Part shown: positions 45,866-58,170 of the stretch, piece by piece
Layout: every line of letters begins with the position of its first letter
How positions within the stretch are numbered: the stretch's first letter is position 1
DNA from: Kocuria marina
GTDB lineage: Bacteria > Actinomycetota > Actinomycetes > Actinomycetales > Micrococcaceae
Assembly: GCA_014652975.1 (NCBI GenBank)
Contig: BMZV01000001.1
Span: 186,001 to 250,000, forward strand
Direction of reading: 5' to 3'
DNA: 64,000 nucleotides
Notes under the pieces: generated by a model
What the model was told of the DNA's origin: nothing
Seen by the model: only the letters and a program-made list of their open reading frames with translations
Database searches by the model: none
Position numbers and translations under genes: made by a program

Positions 45866-46234
45866 TCAGAGCACCTCCGGGGCCAGCGAGACGATCTTCA
45901 TGAACTTCTTGTCGCGCAGCTCGCGGCCCACGGGGCCGAAGATGCGCGTGCCGCGGGGGTCCCCGTCGTTCTTCAAGATCACTGCGGCGTTCTCGTCGAA
46001 ACGGATGTAGGAACCGTCGGGACGGCGCCTCTGCTTCTTGGTACGGACCACAACCGCCTTGACGACGTCACCCTTCTTGACGTTGCCGCCGGGGATGGCG
46101 TCCTTGACGGTGGCGACGATGATGTCGCCAATGCCTGCGTAACGGCGTCCGGATCCACCGAGCACACGGATGGTGAGAATTTCCTTCGCACCCGTGTTGT
46201 CGGCGACCCTCAGCCGCGATTCCTGCTGAATCAC
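45866..46234 (-). CDS. rplN: 50S ribosomal protein L14
   Basis: 122 residues. [37 protein letters not shown] is diagnostic. First gene of the spc operon, with a leader of about 390 bases. Confidence 0.98.
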   Translation of the reverse strand: MIQQESRLRVADNTGAKEILTIRVLGGSGRRYAGIGDIIVATVKDAIPGGNVKKGDVVKAVVVRTKKQRRRPDGSYIRFDENAAVILKNDGDPRGTRIFGPVGRELRDKKFMKIVSLAPEVL

Positions 46235-46658
46235 TGATTTACTCCTGTCGTCGCGCTGGTTCTCATCCGATGGTGCTGAATGCCGAGCCTTGCGGAACGG
46301 TGGTCGTGTGAACGCTCCACGCCACGGTGTTCCCCGTGACCGTAGGAGGGGTCCGGGGCGTGCGCGGAGTTCGTACGCGATGATCGCTCACACATGGATG
46401 GCGAACGGGTTCGCCGTGCTGCCCTGCTCGGATTCGTGGCTGAATGCAGAATCAACGAGCAAGTTGTGGCAGCAACCGCGGCGTGCAACGCGCGGAGCCG
46501 CCCACGGACGCACCGTGGGGCTTGCCGCCGTCCCGGTACGGTGCGCACAGCGCACGTGGGGCGGACGTGGATTCTGACTCAGCAGGGTCGAAGTCAGAGT
46601 GGGCACACGTGTGTCGACACGCGTACTGATCTACTCTACCGCGCCCCGGCGGGTAACG
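46235..46658 (-). promoter_or_regulatory. spc operon promoter region and long 5' leader
   Basis: No gene is recognised in the 553-bp gap between rpsQ and rplN. On the minus strand TTGGCG and TAGAGT (near 46631-46660) are 18 bases apart and would start a leader of about 390 bases. The leader holds local hairpins, for example CCCACGG-ACGCA-CCGTGGG at 46501-46519 and a CTGACT/AGTCAG stem near 46573-46597. An extended leader before ribosomal-protein genes suggests post-transcriptional control; not shown here. Confidence 0.4.
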
Positions 46659-46734
46659 CCAATCGATGTACAGGCCGGCGGCCGGGGCGCGGGTGGACGC
46701 GGGAACGGCGCCGGGCAGCGCCGTCGTGCACGCG

Positions 46735-46770
46735 CAAGGGCCCCCGACCGCAACCGGTCGGGGGCCCTTG
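46735..46770 (-). terminator. Terminator at the end of the S10 operon (after rpsQ)
   Basis: 16-bp perfect stem CAAGGGCCCCCGACCG / CGGTCGGGGGCCCTTG with loop CAAC, 18 bp past the rpsQ stop. The S10 and spc operons are thus separate units. Confidence 0.85.
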
Positions 46771-46787
46771 ACGCTGTCGAGGAGGAC

Positions 46788-47075
46788 TTACTTGGCCTTC
46801 TCGATGATCTCCACGATCCGCCAGTTCTTGGTGGCGGACAGCGGACGGGTCTCGGCGATGCGCACGAGGTCCCCGACGCCGCAGGTGTTCTGCTCGTCGT
46901 GGGCCTTCACACGCTTGGACTTGCGCAGCACCTTGCCGTACAGGGCGTGCTTGACGCGGTCCTCGACCTGGACGACCACGGTCTTGTCCATCTTGTCGGA
47001 GACCACGTAGCCCTGGCGGGTCTTGCGGTCACCGCGCTCGGCCGCGGCCGATTCGTTGTTAACCTGCTCGCTCAC
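46788..47075 (-). CDS. rpsQ: 30S ribosomal protein S17
   Basis: 95 residues. [32 protein letters not shown] and [22 protein letters not shown]. Overlaps rpmC by four bases. Confidence 0.97.
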   Translation of the reverse strand: MSEQVNNESAAAERGDRKTRQGYVVSDKMDKTVVVQVEDRVKHALYGKVLRKSKRVKAHDEQNTCGVGDLVRIAETRPLSATKNWRIVEIIEKAK

Positions 47076-47368
47076 TTGGCATCATCCTCAGACTTGGCAG
47101 CCTTCTTCGAGGCCTTCTTCTCGGTCTTCTCAGCAGCCGGCGCCACGTCCTCGCGGATCCCGAGCTCGCGCTCACGCAGCACGGTGTAGATCCGGGCAAT
47201 GTCGCGTTTGACGGACTTGAGACGCCCGTTGCTCTCGAGCTGACCGGTCGCGGCCTGGAAGCGCAGGTTGAACAGCTCTTCCTTGGACTTGCGCAGCTGG
47301 TCGGTGAGGGCACCGGTGTCGAGAGCCGCGAGGTTCTCCATGTTCAGATCCTTGGATCCAATAGCCAT
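47072..47368 (-). CDS. rpmC: 50S ribosomal protein L29 with a charged C-terminal tail
   Basis: 98 residues; the core ([40 protein letters not shown] shortened pattern) ends near 74, and a Lys/Glu/Ala-rich tail of about 24 residues follows ([14 protein letters not shown]). L29 lies at the peptide exit tunnel. Confidence 0.96.
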   Translation of the reverse strand: MAIGSKDLNMENLAALDTGALTDQLRKSKEELFNLRFQAATGQLESNGRLKSVKRDIARIYTVLRERELGIREDVAPAAEKTEKKASKKAAKSEDDAK

Positions 47369-47371
47369 TGA

Positions 47372-47788
47372 TCATTCACCGCCTTCGCGACGCACGATGC
47401 GTGCCTTCATCGGGAGCTTGTGGATGGCCAGGCGCAGCGCCTCACGCGCCACGTCCTCGCTCACGCCGGAGATCTCGAACAACACGCGTCCGGGCTTGAC
47501 GTTAGCGATCCACCACTCGGGGGAACCCTTACCGGAACCCATGCGGGTCTCGGCGGGCTTCTTGGTCAGGGGACGATCCGGGTAGATGTTGATCCAGACC
47601 TTGCCGCCACGCTTGATGTGACGGGTCATGGCGATACGCGCGGCCTCGATCTGACGGTTCGTGACGTACGCCGGGCTCAGCGCCTGGATGCCCCACTCGC
47701 CGAACGTGACCTGGGTTCCGCCCTTCGCCTGACCCCGACGACGCGGGTGGTGCTGCTTACGGAACTTCACACGACGTGGGATGAGCAT
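47372..47788 (-). CDS. rplP: 50S ribosomal protein L16
   Basis: 138 residues. [25 protein letters not shown] and [17 protein letters not shown] [33 protein letters not shown]. Near the A site. Start overlaps the rpsC stop by one base. Confidence 0.98.
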   Translation of the reverse strand: MLIPRRVKFRKQHHPRRRGQAKGGTQVTFGEWGIQALSPAYVTNRQIEAARIAMTRHIKRGGKVWINIYPDRPLTKKPAETRMGSGKGSPEWWIANVKPGRVLFEISGVSEDVAREALRLAIHKLPMKARIVRREGGE

Positions 47789-48612
47789 TACTTACCACCC
47801 TCTGCGTTGGTCGCCTCCGCAGCGGTGTTCTGCTGCGGGGCTGCGGCGGAGTCGCGCTCACGGCGTCCACCACGGTCGTTACGGTCATTGCGACGACGCC
47901 GCTCGCCACCGCCGCGACGGTCGTTGCGTCCGCGCGAGGACGGAGCAGCGGCCTGCTGGGCGGCGAGTTCCTTATCGGTGAGGTCGCCCTTGTAGATCCA
48001 GACCTTCACGCCGATGCGGCCGAAGGTGGTCTTGGCCTCGAAGAAGCCGTAGTCGATGTTCGCGCGCAGGGTGTGCAGGGGCACACGGCCTTCGCGGTAG
48101 AACTCCGAACGGGACATCTCCGCGCCGCCGAGGCGGCCGGCGCACTGGATCCGGATGCCCTTGGCACCGGCGCGCTGCGCGGACTGGATGGCCTTCTTCA
48201 TGGCGCGACGGAACGCGACACGGGAGGCCAGCTGCTCGGCGACACCCTGAGCGACGAGCTGGGCATCGGTCTCGGGGTTCTTGACCTCGAGGATGTTGAG
48301 CTGGATCTGCTTGCCGGTGAGCTTCTCGAGCTCACCGCGGATCCGGTCCGCCTCGGCGCCGCGGCGGCCGATCACGATGCCCGGGCGCGCCGTGTGGATG
48401 TCCACGCGGACGCGGTCACGGGTGCGCTCGATCTCGACCTTGGCGATGCCGGCGCGCTCCATGCCCGTGGACATGAGCTCGCGGATCTTCACGTCCTCGC
48501 GGATGTAGTCCTTGTAGCGCTGACCCGGCTGGTTCGAGTCCGCGTACCAGTGCGAGACGTGGTCGGTGGTGATACCCAGACGGAATCCGTTGGGGTTGAT
48601 TTTCTGTCCCAC
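47788..48612 (-). CDS. rpsC: 30S ribosomal protein S3 with an RNDRGG-rich C-terminal tail
   Basis: 274 residues versus about 233 in E. coli. KH domain with [21 protein letters not shown], then [32 protein letters not shown]. The C-terminal 50 residues are rich in Arg, Asn, Asp and Gly ([21 protein letters not shown]), then an Ala/Gln/Thr tail. Similar repeats occur at the N-terminus of S5, its neighbour at the mRNA entry. Confidence 0.97.
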   Translation of the reverse strand: MGQKINPNGFRLGITTDHVSHWYADSNQPGQRYKDYIREDVKIRELMSTGMERAGIAKVEIERTRDRVRVDIHTARPGIVIGRRGAEADRIRGELEKLTGKQIQLNILEVKNPETDAQLVAQGVAEQLASRVAFRRAMKKAIQSAQRAGAKGIRIQCAGRLGGAEMSRSEFYREGRVPLHTLRANIDYGFFEAKTTFGRIGVKVWIYKGDLTDKELAAQQAAAPSSRGRNDRRGGGERRRRNDRNDRGGRRERDSAAAPQQNTAAEATNAEGGK

Positions 48613-48978
48613 TTAGCGGACCTCCTCCTTCTCCGGGGTCGCCACGACCACGGTCACGTGGCTCGTGCGCTTGTTGATGCGGAACGCACGGCCCTGGGCA
48701 CGCGGCTGGAACCGCTTCATGGTGGGTCCCTCGTCCACGAAGGCCGCGGAGACCACGAGGTCTTCCGGCTTGAACGCGAGACCCTCGCGGTCGGCCTTCT
48801 GCCGGGCGTTGGCCACGGCGGATTCGAGAACCTTGAACACCGGCTCTGAAGCTGCCTGCGGGGCAAACTTCAGAATCGCCAACGCCTCATTCGCCTGCTG
48901 GCCACGAATCAGGTTGACGACGCGCCGGGCCTTCATAGGCGTCACGCGGATGTAGCGCGCAGATGCCTTGGCTTCCAT
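48613..48978 (-). CDS. rplV: 50S ribosomal protein L22
   Basis: 121 residues. [17 protein letters not shown] and [21 protein letters not shown] with the exit-tunnel loop. Directly joined to rpsC. Confidence 0.98.
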   Translation of the reverse strand: MEAKASARYIRVTPMKARRVVNLIRGQQANEALAILKFAPQAASEPVFKVLESAVANARQKADREGLAFKPEDLVVSAAFVDEGPTMKRFQPRAQGRAFRINKRTSHVTVVVATPEKEEVR

Positions 48979-49031
48979 TGCTTTCCTTCTCTCGTCTTGT
49001 CGAAGAAGTGCAACGTGCTCACCCCGAGGGG

Positions 49032-49313
49032 TCAGCGACGCTTGCCCTTCTTGTCGTCCTTCACATGGCCGCGGAACGTGCGGGTGGGGGCGAATTCGCC
49101 GAGCTTGTGCCCGACCATCGACTCAGTGATGAACACCGGGACATGCTTGCGTCCGTCGTGCACGGCAATCGTGTGTCCGAGCATGTCGGGCACGATCATC
49201 GAGCGGCGGGACCACGTCTTGATGACGTTCTTGGTGCCCTTCTCGTTCTCCTTGGCGACCTTCACGAAGAGGTGCTGATCAACGAAAGGGCCCTTCTTGA
49301 GGCTGCGTGGCAT
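49032..49313 (-). CDS. rpsS: 30S ribosomal protein S19
   Basis: 93 residues, [15 protein letters not shown] and [28 protein letters not shown]10 operon. Confidence 0.98.
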   Translation of the reverse strand: MPRSLKKGPFVDQHLFVKVAKENEKGTKNVIKTWSRRSMIVPDMLGHTIAVHDGRKHVPVFITESMVGHKLGEFAPTRTFRGHVKDDKKGKRR

Positions 49314-49325
49314 TAGTCAGGCTCC

Positions 49326-50165
49326 TTAGCGCTTGTTCTTGCCGGTACGACGACGACGCACAATGAGCTTGTCGCTTTCCTTGTTGGGGCGACGGGTGCG
49401 TCCCTCGGGCTTACCGTTGGGGTTGACCGGGTGACGACCACCGGAGGTCTTGCCCTCGCCACCACCGTGCGGGTGGTCCACGGGGTTCATGACCACACCG
49501 CGGACGGTCGGGCGGATGCCCTTCCAGCGGTTACGTCCGGCCTTGCCCCAGTTGATGTTGGACTGCTCGGCGTTACCGACCTCGCCCACGGTCGCGCGGC
49601 AGCGCACGTCCACGTTGCGGATTTCACCGGAGGGCAGGCGCAGCTGACCGTACTTGCCCTCACGGGCGACCAACTGCACGGATGCGCCGGCGGAACGGGC
49701 GAGCTTGGCTCCCCCACCCGGACGCAGCTCCACCGCGTGCAGCACGGTACCCACGGGGATGTTGCGCAGCGGCAGGTTGTTGCCCGGCTTGATGTCGGCA
49801 TTGGGGCCAGACTCCACGACGTCGCCCTGACGCAGGCGGTTCGGCGCGATGATGTAGCGCTTGGTGCCGTCCACGTAGTGCAGCAGCGCGATCCGAGCCG
49901 TACGGTTCGGGTCGTACTCGATGTGGGCGACCTTCGCGTCCACGCCGTCCTTGTCGTGACGACGGAAGTCAATCACGCGGTACTGGCGCTTGTGCCCGCC
50001 ACCCTTGTGACGGGTGGTGATGCGGCCGGTGTTGTTACGACCGCCCTTCTTGGGCAGCGGACGCACCAGGGACTTCTCGGGCGTGGTGCGCGTGATTTCT
50101 ACGAAGTCCGCAACCGACGAGCCACGACGGCCCGGGGTTGTCGGCTTGTGCTTACGGATAGCCAT
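49326..50165 (-). CDS. rplB: 50S ribosomal protein L2
   Basis: 279 residues. [41 protein letters not shown], and the peptidyl-transferase-near [15 protein letters not shown] with the conserved His. Ends in a basic RRRTGKNKR tail. Confidence 0.98.
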   Translation of the reverse strand: MAIRKHKPTTPGRRGSSVADFVEITRTTPEKSLVRPLPKKGGRNNTGRITTRHKGGGHKRQYRVIDFRRHDKDGVDAKVAHIEYDPNRTARIALLHYVDGTKRYIIAPNRLRQGDVVESGPNADIKPGNNLPLRNIPVGTVLHAVELRPGGGAKLARSAGASVQLVAREGKYGQLRLPSGEIRNVDVRCRATVGEVGNAEQSNINWGKAGRNRWKGIRPTVRGVVMNPVDHPHGGGEGKTSGGRHPVNPNGKPEGRTRRPNKESDKLIVRRRRTGKNKR

Positions 50166-50196
50166 GTTTTGAGTTCCTCGTTAAAGTGGTCTCCGC

Positions 50197-50502
50197 TCAA
50201 GAGAGCGGACCGCCGAAGATGTCGATGGAGCCTTCCCGGAGGGACACGATGGCACGCTTGGTGGCCTTACGCTGTCCCCAGCCGAAGCGCGTGCGCTTAC
50301 GCTTACCGGGACGGTTGAGGGTGTTCACGGACGCGACCTTGACACCGAAGATGTGCTCGATCGCGTACTTGATCTCGGTCTTGTTGGCGGAGGGGGCCAC
50401 CTGGAAGGTGTACTTGCCCTCGTCGATCAGACCGTAGGACTTCTCGGAGACCACGGGACGGATGATGACGTCGCGCGGGTCCTTGTTGTAGATAACGCTC
50501 AC
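50197..50502 (-). CDS. rplW: 50S ribosomal protein L23
   Basis: 101 residues. [39 protein letters not shown] is diagnostic; docking site for signal recognition particle and trigger factor. Overlaps rplD by four bases. Confidence 0.98.
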   Translation of the reverse strand: MSVIYNKDPRDVIIRPVVSEKSYGLIDEGKYTFQVAPSANKTEIKYAIEHIFGVKVASVNTLNRPGKRKRTRFGWGQRKATKRAIVSLREGSIDIFGGPLS

Positions 50503-51122
50503 TTGGCGTCCTCCTGCTTGCTACCGGACGCGGCTGCGACGAACGAGTCGTAAGCGGCCTTGGTGAAGACCACGTCGTCCGAGACGAGCACGTCGTACGT
50601 GTTGAGCTGATCGGCGTACACGGCGTGCACGTTGACCAGGTTGCGCACGGACAGCGCGGCGTTGTCCTCGCCACGGTTCAGCACCACGAGCAGGTTCTTG
50701 CGCTCGGTGAGCGAACGCAGCGCCTCCTTGGCGGCCTTCGTGGACGGCTGCTCGCCGCTCACCAGGTCCGCGACCACGTGGATGCGGCCGTTACGGGCCC
50801 GGTCCGAGAGGGCACCGCGCAGGGCGGCAGCCTTCATCTTCTTGGGCGTGCGCTGGGAGTAGTCACGCGGCGTGGGGCCGTGCACCACGCCACCGCCGGT
50901 CATGTGCGGGGCGCGGATGGAGCCCTGACGAGCCCGGCCGGTGCCCTTCTGCTTGAACGGCTTGCGACCGGCGCCGGAGACCTCCGCGCGGGTCTTGGTC
51001 TTGTGCGTGCCCTGACGGGCGGCGGCCAGCTGGGCGACGACGACCTGGTGCAGCAGCGCCACGTTGGTCTGGGCGTCGAAGATCTCAGCGGGCAGCTCGA
51101 CGTTGACGGTTTCAGTTGCCAT
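50499..51122 (-). CDS. rplD: 50S ribosomal protein L4
   Basis: 207 residues. [44 protein letters not shown] is the tunnel loop region. In E. coli L4 represses its own operon; whether it does so here is unknown. Confidence 0.98.
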   Translation of the reverse strand: MATETVNVELPAEIFDAQTNVALLHQVVVAQLAAARQGTHKTKTRAEVSGAGRKPFKQKGTGRARQGSIRAPHMTGGGVVHGPTPRDYSQRTPKKMKAAALRGALSDRARNGRIHVVADLVSGEQPSTKAAKEALRSLTERKNLLVVLNRGEDNAALSVRNLVNVHAVYADQLNTYDVLVSDDVVFTKAAYDSFVAAASGSKQEDAK

Positions 51123-51127
51123 GAGTA

Positions 51128-51784
51128 TCAGGCTCCCTTCACGGTGGAACGGACGAGGACGACCGATCCCTTGGGGCCCGGCAGGGCGCCCTTGATGAGC
51201 AGCAGGGAGTTGTCGGCGTCGACAGCGTGCACGGTCAGGTTCATGGTCGTGTGACGGGTGTTGCCCATCCGGCCGGCCATGCGCATGCCCTTGAACACGC
51301 GAGCGGGGTACGATGCGCCGCCGATGGAACCCGGCTTGCGGTGGTTCTTGTGTGCACCGTGGGAGGCGCCCACACCGGCGAAGCCGTGGCGCTTCATGAC
51401 ACCCGCGGTGCCCTTACCCTTGGTGGTGCCGACGACGTCGACCTTGGCACCGGCCTCGAAGAGCTCGACGGACAGTTCCTGTCCCAGCTCGTACTCAGCG
51501 GCGTCGGAAGTACGAAGTTCGACGACATGACGACGGGGCGTCACGCCTGCAGCGGCGAAGTGACCGGCCAGTGGCTTGGTCACCTTGCGGGGATCGATCG
51601 CACCGAAGCCGATCTGCACGGCGTTGTAGCCGTCCTTGTCCTCGTTGCGCAGCTGCGTCACGACGTTGGAGTCGGCCTTGACCACGGTCACCGGCACGAA
51701 CTTCCCGTTCTCGTCCCAGACCTGGGTCATGCCGAGCTTCGTGCCCAGCAGGCCCTTCACCTGGCGTTCGAAAGTGGTAGTCAT
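51128..51784 (-). CDS. rplC: 50S ribosomal protein L3
   Basis: 218 residues. [25 protein letters not shown] and [24 protein letters not shown]10 operon, 16 bp after rpsJ. Confidence 0.98.
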   Translation of the reverse strand: MTTTFERQVKGLLGTKLGMTQVWDENGKFVPVTVVKADSNVVTQLRNEDKDGYNAVQIGFGAIDPRKVTKPLAGHFAAAGVTPRRHVVELRTSDAAEYELGQELSVELFEAGAKVDVVGTTKGKGTAGVMKRHGFAGVGASHGAHKNHRKPGSIGGASYPARVFKGMRMAGRMGNTRHTTMNLTVHAVDADNSLLLIKGALPGPKGSVVLVRSTVKGA

Positions 51785-51800
51785 TGGGGTGCGATCCTTT

Positions 51801-52109
51801 TTACAGCTTGATTTCGATGTTCACGTCAGCGGGCAGGTCGAGACGCATGAGCGAGTCGACGGCCTTGGGCGTGGGGTCGATGATGTCGATCAGCCGCTTG
51901 TGGGTGCGCATCTCGAAATGCTCACGGCTGTCCTTGTACTTGTGCGGCGAGCGGATCACGCAGTACACATTCTTCTCGGTGGGCAGCGGGACGGGTCCCA
52001 CCACCGTGGCGCCTGCGCGCGTCACCGTCTCAACGATCTTCCGGGCCGAGACGTCGATGACCTCGTGGTCATAGGACTTCAGCCGGATGCGGATTTTTTG
52101 TCCCGCCAT
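51801..52109 (-). CDS. rpsJ: 30S ribosomal protein S10
   Basis: 102 residues. [27 protein letters not shown] and [35 protein letters not shown]. First gene of the S10 operon; the preceding 350 bases are leader. Confidence 0.98.
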
Positions 52110-52517
52110 GGCGTCGTGACTCTCTTTCTTCAAGTACTTCCCTGTATGGAGTTCGCGGACTCCTTGTGCTCGGCGATCGTGCTCGCCACCCCGCACAGAC
52201 TGAATCCGGAAACTTCCGGGTTCCTCACCCTGTCGGGGCCCCGGCACCCGAACTCGGGCGTGTCGCGCGAGGAGCGCGCCGCCCGGTCCACACAATGATG
52301 CGGTGCCGGTTGAAAAATGGTTGTCCGCGGTGATACCCGCGTGGAAGTTCGCTGCATTGCGTTTGCTTCGGTTGCGCGACTGCTCCGCACCCGGTTCTCG
52401 CAATGGACTCCACGCGCTCGAACGGCGCACGGGAATCCCGCGTCGCTGAGCGAACAACAGCGACCATTCTGCCAGAGATCCGGGGGGGCGCGCAAACCGG
52501 CCACGCCCCTACTCCCC
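52110..52517 (-). promoter_or_regulatory. S10 operon promoter region and leader
   Basis: No gene recognised. On the minus strand TTGCGC (52490-52495) and CAGAAT (52466-52471) are 18 bases apart and would give a leader of about 350 bases before rpsJ. Promoter call is weak. Confidence 0.35.
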
Positions 52518-52545
52518 CGGGCCGGCGGGCACGCCGCCGGCCCGG
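52518..52545. terminator. Second hairpin between tuf and rpsJ
   Basis: CCGGGCCGGCGG / CCGCCGGCCCGG around a short loop GCACG. It follows the tuf terminator on the minus strand. Confidence 0.55.
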
Positions 52546-52550
52546 ACATG

Positions 52551-52589
52551 CGAGAACCCCGCGGTCCTGAACGGACCACGGGGTTCTCG
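52551..52589 (-). terminator. Terminator of tuf
   Basis: CGAGAACCCCGCGGTCC pairs with GGACCACGGGGTTCTCG (17 bp, one mismatch), five-base loop, 37 bp past the tuf stop. Confidence 0.8.
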
Positions 52590-52625
52590 AAGGTTCGACT
52601 CAGCGCCTCACCGGATCAACGGGTC

Positions 52626-53816
<1,191 letters not shown>

Positions 53817-53976
53817 GATGTGTTCCTCCTAGAACATTGAGGTGAGACTTGCTCGACTGCTCCGGACCACGGAGCGTGGGACCACAGCGCTTCAGACGCT
53901 GCGCGTGTCGAAACCTGTGCAAGTCTACTTCTGGATTACGAATTTACTGAAATCACGGGGCGTGGGCCCCGCCGGC

Positions 53977-56091
53977 TCACTCGCCGCGGTTCTTCTGGAT
54001 GATCTCCTCGGCCACGGCCTTGGGGACCTCCGAGTAGCTGTCGAACTCCATCGAGTACACCGCGCGACCCTGGGTCTTGGACCGCAGGTCACCGATGTAG
54101 CCGAACATCTCCGACAAGGGCACCAGGGCCTTCACGAGCTTGACACCCGCGACGTCCTCCATGGACTGGATCTGGCCGCGGCGGGAGTTCAGGTCACCGA
54201 TGACGTCACCCATGTACTCTTCCGGGGTACGCACCTCCACGGCCATGAGCGGCTCGAGCAGGACCGGGTTGGCACGCCGGGCACCTTCCTTGAACACCAT
54301 CGAGCCGGCGATCTTGAACGCCATTTCCGAGGAGTCCACGTCGTGGTAGGCACCGTCGATCAGGGTGGCCTTGACGCCCACCACCGGGTAGCCCGCGAGG
54401 ATGCCCAACTGCATGGCGTCCTGGATACCGTGGTCCACCGAGGGGATGTACTCACGCGGCACGCGACCACCGGTCACGGCATTGTCGAACTCGTACAGCT
54501 CCTCCGCGTCCAGCGGCAGCGGCTCGAAGGAAACCTGCACCTTGGCGAACTGGCCGGAACCACCGGTCTGCTTCTTGTGGGTGTAGTCGACCTTGTCCAC
54601 GGCCTTCTTGATGGTCTCGCGGTAGGCCACCTGCGGCTTGCCCACGTTGGCCTCGACCTTGAACTCGCGCTTCATGCGGTCCACCAGGATGTCCAGGTGC
54701 AGCTCGCCCATGCCGCCGATCTCGGTCTGGCCGGTCTCGTCGTTGAGGGACACCGTGAAGGTGGGGTCCTCCGCGGAGAGCTTCTGGATGGCGGTGGACA
54801 GCTTCTCCTGGTCACCCTTGGTCTTGGGCTCGATGGCCACGAAGATCACAGGCTGGGGGAAGCTCATGGACTCCAGCACGATCTGGTTGTTCGAATCGCA
54901 CAGGGTGTCGCCCGTGGTGGTGTCCTTCAGACCGATCGCCGCGTAGATGTGACCGGCGGAGATCTCGTCCACCGGGTTCTCCTTGTTGGAGTGCATCTGG
55001 AAGAGCTTGCCGATGCGCTCGCGCTTGCCCTTGGTGGAGTTCATGACCTGCTCGCCGGCCTTCGCCTTGCCGGAGTACACGCGGATGTACGTGAGCTGGC
55101 CGTAGAACGGGTGCGAGGCGACCTTGAACGCGAGGGCCGCGAAGGGGCCGTTGGCGTCCGCGGCGCGGGTCATGACCTCTTCCTCGTCGTTGATGGCGTG
55201 GCCCTGCACGTCCTCCACGTCGAGCGGGGAGGGCAGGTAGTCCACCACGGCGTCGAGCATGGGCTGCACGCCGCGGTTCTTGAACGCCGAGCCACACAGC
55301 ACGGGGTAGGCCTGGGAAGTGATCGTCAGCTTGCGGATGCCAGCCTTGATCTCGTCCTCGGTGAGCTCCTCGCCGCCGAGGTACTTCTCCATGAGCTCGT
55401 CGTCCGCCTCTGCGACGGCCTCGACGAGCTGGTTGCGGTAGTCATCCGCGCGGTCCTTCAGATCCTCCGGGATATCGCGCGTCTCGTACTTGGCGCCCAG
55501 GGAGACGTCACCCTTGGAGTCGCCCTCCCACACGAGAGCCTTCATGGTCACCAGGTCGATGACGCCCACGAAGTCGTTCTCGGCACCGATCGGCAGCTGC
55601 AACACGAGCGGGGTCGCGCCCAGGCGGGACTTGATGGTGTCCACGGTGAAGTAGAAGTCGGCGCCCAGCTTGTCCATCTTGTTGACGAAGCAGATGCGGG
55701 GCACTTCGTACTTATCGGCCTGGCGCCACACGGTCTCGGACTGGGGCTCCACGCCCTCTTTGCCGTCGAAGACGGCCACGGCGCCGTCGAGCACGCGCAG
55801 AGAGCGCTCGACCTCGACCGTGAAGTCCACGTGACCCGGGGTGTCGATGATGTTGATCTGGTAGTCGTGCCAGTAGCACGAGGTCGCGGCGGACGTGATG
55901 GTGATGCCGCGTTCCTGCTCCTGAGCCATCCAGTCCATCGTGGATGCACCGTCGTGCGTTTCGCCGAGCTTGTGGTTGATGCCCGTGTAGAACAGGATTC
56001 GTTCGGTGGTCGTGGTCTTACCGGCATCGATGTGAGCCATGATGCCGATATTGCGGACCTTCTTGAGGTCGGTAAGCACGTCGAGTGCCAC
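53977..56091 (-). CDS. fusA: Elongation factor G
   Basis: 704 residues, ribosomal translocase. G1 [62 protein letters not shown]; domain [13 protein letters not shown] and C-terminal [16 protein letters not shown]. Preceded by a hairpin after rpsG. Confidence 0.99.
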   Translation of the reverse strand: MALDVLTDLKKVRNIGIMAHIDAGKTTTTERILFYTGINHKLGETHDGASTMDWMAQEQERGITITSAATSCYWHDYQINIIDTPGHVDFTVEVERSLRVLDGAVAVFDGKEGVEPQSETVWRQADKYEVPRICFVNKMDKLGADFYFTVDTIKSRLGATPLVLQLPIGAENDFVGVIDLVTMKALVWEGDSKGDVSLGAKYETRDIPEDLKDRADDYRNQLVEAVAEADDELMEKYLGGEELTEDEIKAGIRKLTITSQAYPVLCGSAFKNRGVQPMLDAVVDYLPSPLDVEDVQGHAINDEEEVMTRAADANGPFAALAFKVASHPFYGQLTYIRVYSGKAKAGEQVMNSTKGKRERIGKLFQMHSNKENPVDEISAGHIYAAIGLKDTTTGDTLCDSNNQIVLESMSFPQPVIFVAIEPKTKGDQEKLSTAIQKLSAEDPTFTVSLNDETGQTEIGGMGELHLDILVDRMKREFKVEANVGKPQVAYRETIKKAVDKVDYTHKKQTGGSGQFAKVQVSFEPLPLDAEELYEFDNAVTGGRVPREYIPSVDHGIQDAMQLGILAGYPVVGVKATLIDGAYHDVDSSEMAFKIAGSMVFKEGARRANPVLLEPLMAVEVRTPEEYMGDVIGDLNSRRGQIQSMEDVAGVKLVKALVPLSEMFGYIGDLRSKTQGRAVYSMEFDSYSEVPKAVAEEIIQKNRGE

Positions 56092-56128
56092 GATGGTTCC
56101 CTTCGTAAAAGGTAGTGCCGGGCCCTGG

Positions 56129-56157
56129 TGTCGGCCCCGCGCAGCGCGGGGCCGACA
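56129..56157 (-). terminator. Hairpin between rpsG and fusA (possible attenuator)
   Basis: TGTCGGCCCCGC / GCGGGGCCGACA with a five-base loop, 14 bp past the rpsG stop. In the usual str operon these genes are co-transcribed, so it may attenuate rather than end transcription. Confidence 0.6.
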
Positions 56158-56170
56158 GGACTACCGAATT

Positions 56171-56641
56171 TTACCAGCGGTAGTGGGCGAAGGCCTTGTT
56201 GGATTCGGCCATCTTGTGGGTGTCCTCGCGGCGCTTCACAGCGGCACCGAGGCCGTTGGAGGCGTCGAGGATCTCGTTCTGCAGACGCTCGGTCATGGTG
56301 TTCTCACGACGGGCCTTGGAGTAGCCCACGAGCCAGCGCAGGGACAGTGCCTGGGCGCGGCCTGCCTTGACCTCGACCGGCACCTGGTAGGTGGCGCCAC
56401 CGACACGACGGGAGCGGACCTCGAGGGCGGGCTTGACGTTGTCGAGGGCCTTCTTCAGGGTGGCCACGGGATCGGAGTTGGTCTTGTTGCGTACACCCTC
56501 GAGGGCACCGTAGACGATGCGCTCGGCGGTGGACTTCTTGCCGTCCTGCAGGACCTTGTTGATCAGCTGCGTGACCACGGGCGAGCCGTAGACGGGATCG
56601 ACGACGAGGGGGCGCTTGGGAGCGGGACCTTTACGAGGCAT
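56171..56641 (-). CDS. rpsG: 30S ribosomal protein S7
   Basis: 156 residues. [41 protein letters not shown] and the C-terminal [19 protein letters not shown]. Its ATG shares one base with the rpsL stop. Confidence 0.98.
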   Translation of the reverse strand: MPRKGPAPKRPLVVDPVYGSPVVTQLINKVLQDGKKSTAERIVYGALEGVRNKTNSDPVATLKKALDNVKPALEVRSRRVGGATYQVPVEVKAGRAQALSLRWLVGYSKARRENTMTERLQNEILDASNGLGAAVKRREDTHKMAESNKAFAHYRW

Positions 56642-57015
56642 TACTTCTTCTCCTTCTTCGCGCCGTAGCGGGAGCGAGCCTGCTGACGGCCCTTGACACC
56701 CTGGGTGTCGAGCGCGCCGCGCACGATCTTGTAACGGACACCCGGCAGGTCCTTCACACGACCACCGCGCACGAGCACGATGGAGTGTTCCTGAAGGTTG
56801 TGACCCTCACCCGGGATGTAGGCGGTGACTTCCACGCCGCCGTTGAGCTTCACACGGGCCACCTTGCGCAGCGCCGAATTCGGCTTCTTGGGGGTCGTGG
56901 TGAACACGCGGGTGCAGACGCCGCGCTTCATGGGGTTGCCCTTGAGCGCGGGAGCCTTGGTCTTCACGACCTTGGAGTGCCGGCCCTTGCGGACCAGTTG
57001 CTGGATAGTTGGCAC
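56641..57015 (-). CDS. rpsL: 30S ribosomal protein S12
   Basis: 124 residues, decoding centre. [36 protein letters not shown], the [20 protein letters not shown] block with the streptomycin-resistance Lys codon (wild-type K), and [32 protein letters not shown] start with AGGAGG five bases upstream. First gene of the str operon. Confidence 0.98.
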
Positions 57016-57244
57016 AGTGCCTCCTGTTGGAACGGGACCGGTGGTGGCCGCCCCCGTTGATGGCGGAATATTGATCCCGGGCCCGCCGGGACGGATCAGC
57101 AGTAGTGACTGCGACGAAACCGTGTCCGAGCATGACGAAAGATGGCATCTAGGTACAGGGTGCGTACCACAGGACGGTGTCCGATTTGCCATCTGAGGAC
57201 TGCCCGGAATCGAGCAATTCTTCCTTAGCATAGCAGCTCGCGTC

Positions 57245-58063
57245 TCAGGAGGAGAAATCGCTTTTGCCGGAGGTCACGACGTCCGCCGACAGGGCGGCGG
57301 CGCACCGTTGCAGGGCGGGGACCACGCGGCGGTCCAGGTGTTCCACGTCCCCGGATCCGAGGCCCGCGCGCATGGACACGTTGATCGCGGCCACCACCGC
57401 TCCCGTGCCGTCCGTCACCGGCACGGCCACGGAGCGCAGCCCGAGTTCGAGTTCCTGGTCCACCACGGCGTGGCCGGCACGACGCACGGCGGCGATCTGC
57501 GCCCGCAGCTGCGTGTGGTCCGTGAGTGTCAGCGGGGTCAAGCTGCGCGGTTGCGCCCGCTCGAGCAGTTCCGCGAGCTCCTCGGGGGGCAGTGCCGCGA
57601 GCAGGACCCGGCCCATGGAGGTTGCGTACGCCGGGAACCTCGTGCCGAGCGAGATGCTCACGCTCATGATCCGCTGGGTGGCCACGCGCGCGACGTAGAC
57701 GATCTCCGCGCCGTCGAGCACGGACATGGACGTGGATTCCCCGAGCTCGTCCGACAACGAACGCAGGTGGGGCTGGGCCAGTTGCGGCAGCGACAGCGCG
57801 GAGAGATAGGAGTAGCCCAGGCTCAGTACCTTGGGCGTGAGTTCGAAGCGCCGCCCGTCCGAGCGCACGTAACCCAGGGACTCGAGCGTGAGCAGGAACC
57901 GGCGGGCGGTCGCGCGGGTCAGCTGGGTCTGCCGGGCCACCTCGGACAGGCTCATGGCGGGGCGTTCGGCGTCGAACGCCCCGATCACGGCGAGCCCGCG
58001 CGCGAGCGACTGCACGAAACCGTCCCCGGGGGCGGAGTCGTTGCTACCGGTCGTGGTGACCAC
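57245..58063 (-). CDS. pcaR: IclR-family regulator of the protocatechuate genes (PcaR-like)
   Basis: 272 residues. N-terminal winged HTH at about 16-80 ([50 protein letters not shown]), C-terminal IclR ligand domain with [21 protein letters not shown] and [23 protein letters not shown]. It closely resembles PcaR/PcaU/PobR-type regulators. It is the last gene of the pca run, 107 bp after pcaJ and co-directional. GTG start with GAGAGAGG almost touching it. Confidence 0.88.
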   Translation of the reverse strand: MVTTTGSNDSAPGDGFVQSLARGLAVIGAFDAERPAMSLSEVARQTQLTRATARRFLLTLESLGYVRSDGRRFELTPKVLSLGYSYLSALSLPQLAQPHLRSLSDELGESTSMSVLDGAEIVYVARVATQRIMSVSISLGTRFPAYATSMGRVLLAALPPEELAELLERAQPRSLTPLTLTDHTQLRAQIAAVRRAGHAVVDQELELGLRSVAVPVTDGTGAVVAAINVSMRAGLGSGDVEHLDRRVVPALQRCAAALSADVVTSGKSDFSS

Positions 58064-58170
58064 CCTCTCTCCCCCACGACGCCGCGTGGGTCACTGATCG
58101 ACACGGCGATGGCACCGCGAACGGTCCGCGCGACACCATCGGCACACTACCCGGCAGACTACCGCGCGGG

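Noticed and set aside
46264..46272. CATCCGATG core in the rplN leader
   Set aside because: Matches the proposed GntR operator core, but one chance copy is expected in 64 kb and there is no link to fucose genes.
52130..52579. 149-residue minus-strand open frame upstream of rpsJ
   Set aside because: Contains the tuf terminator and the S10 leader; no conserved motif or ribosome binding site.
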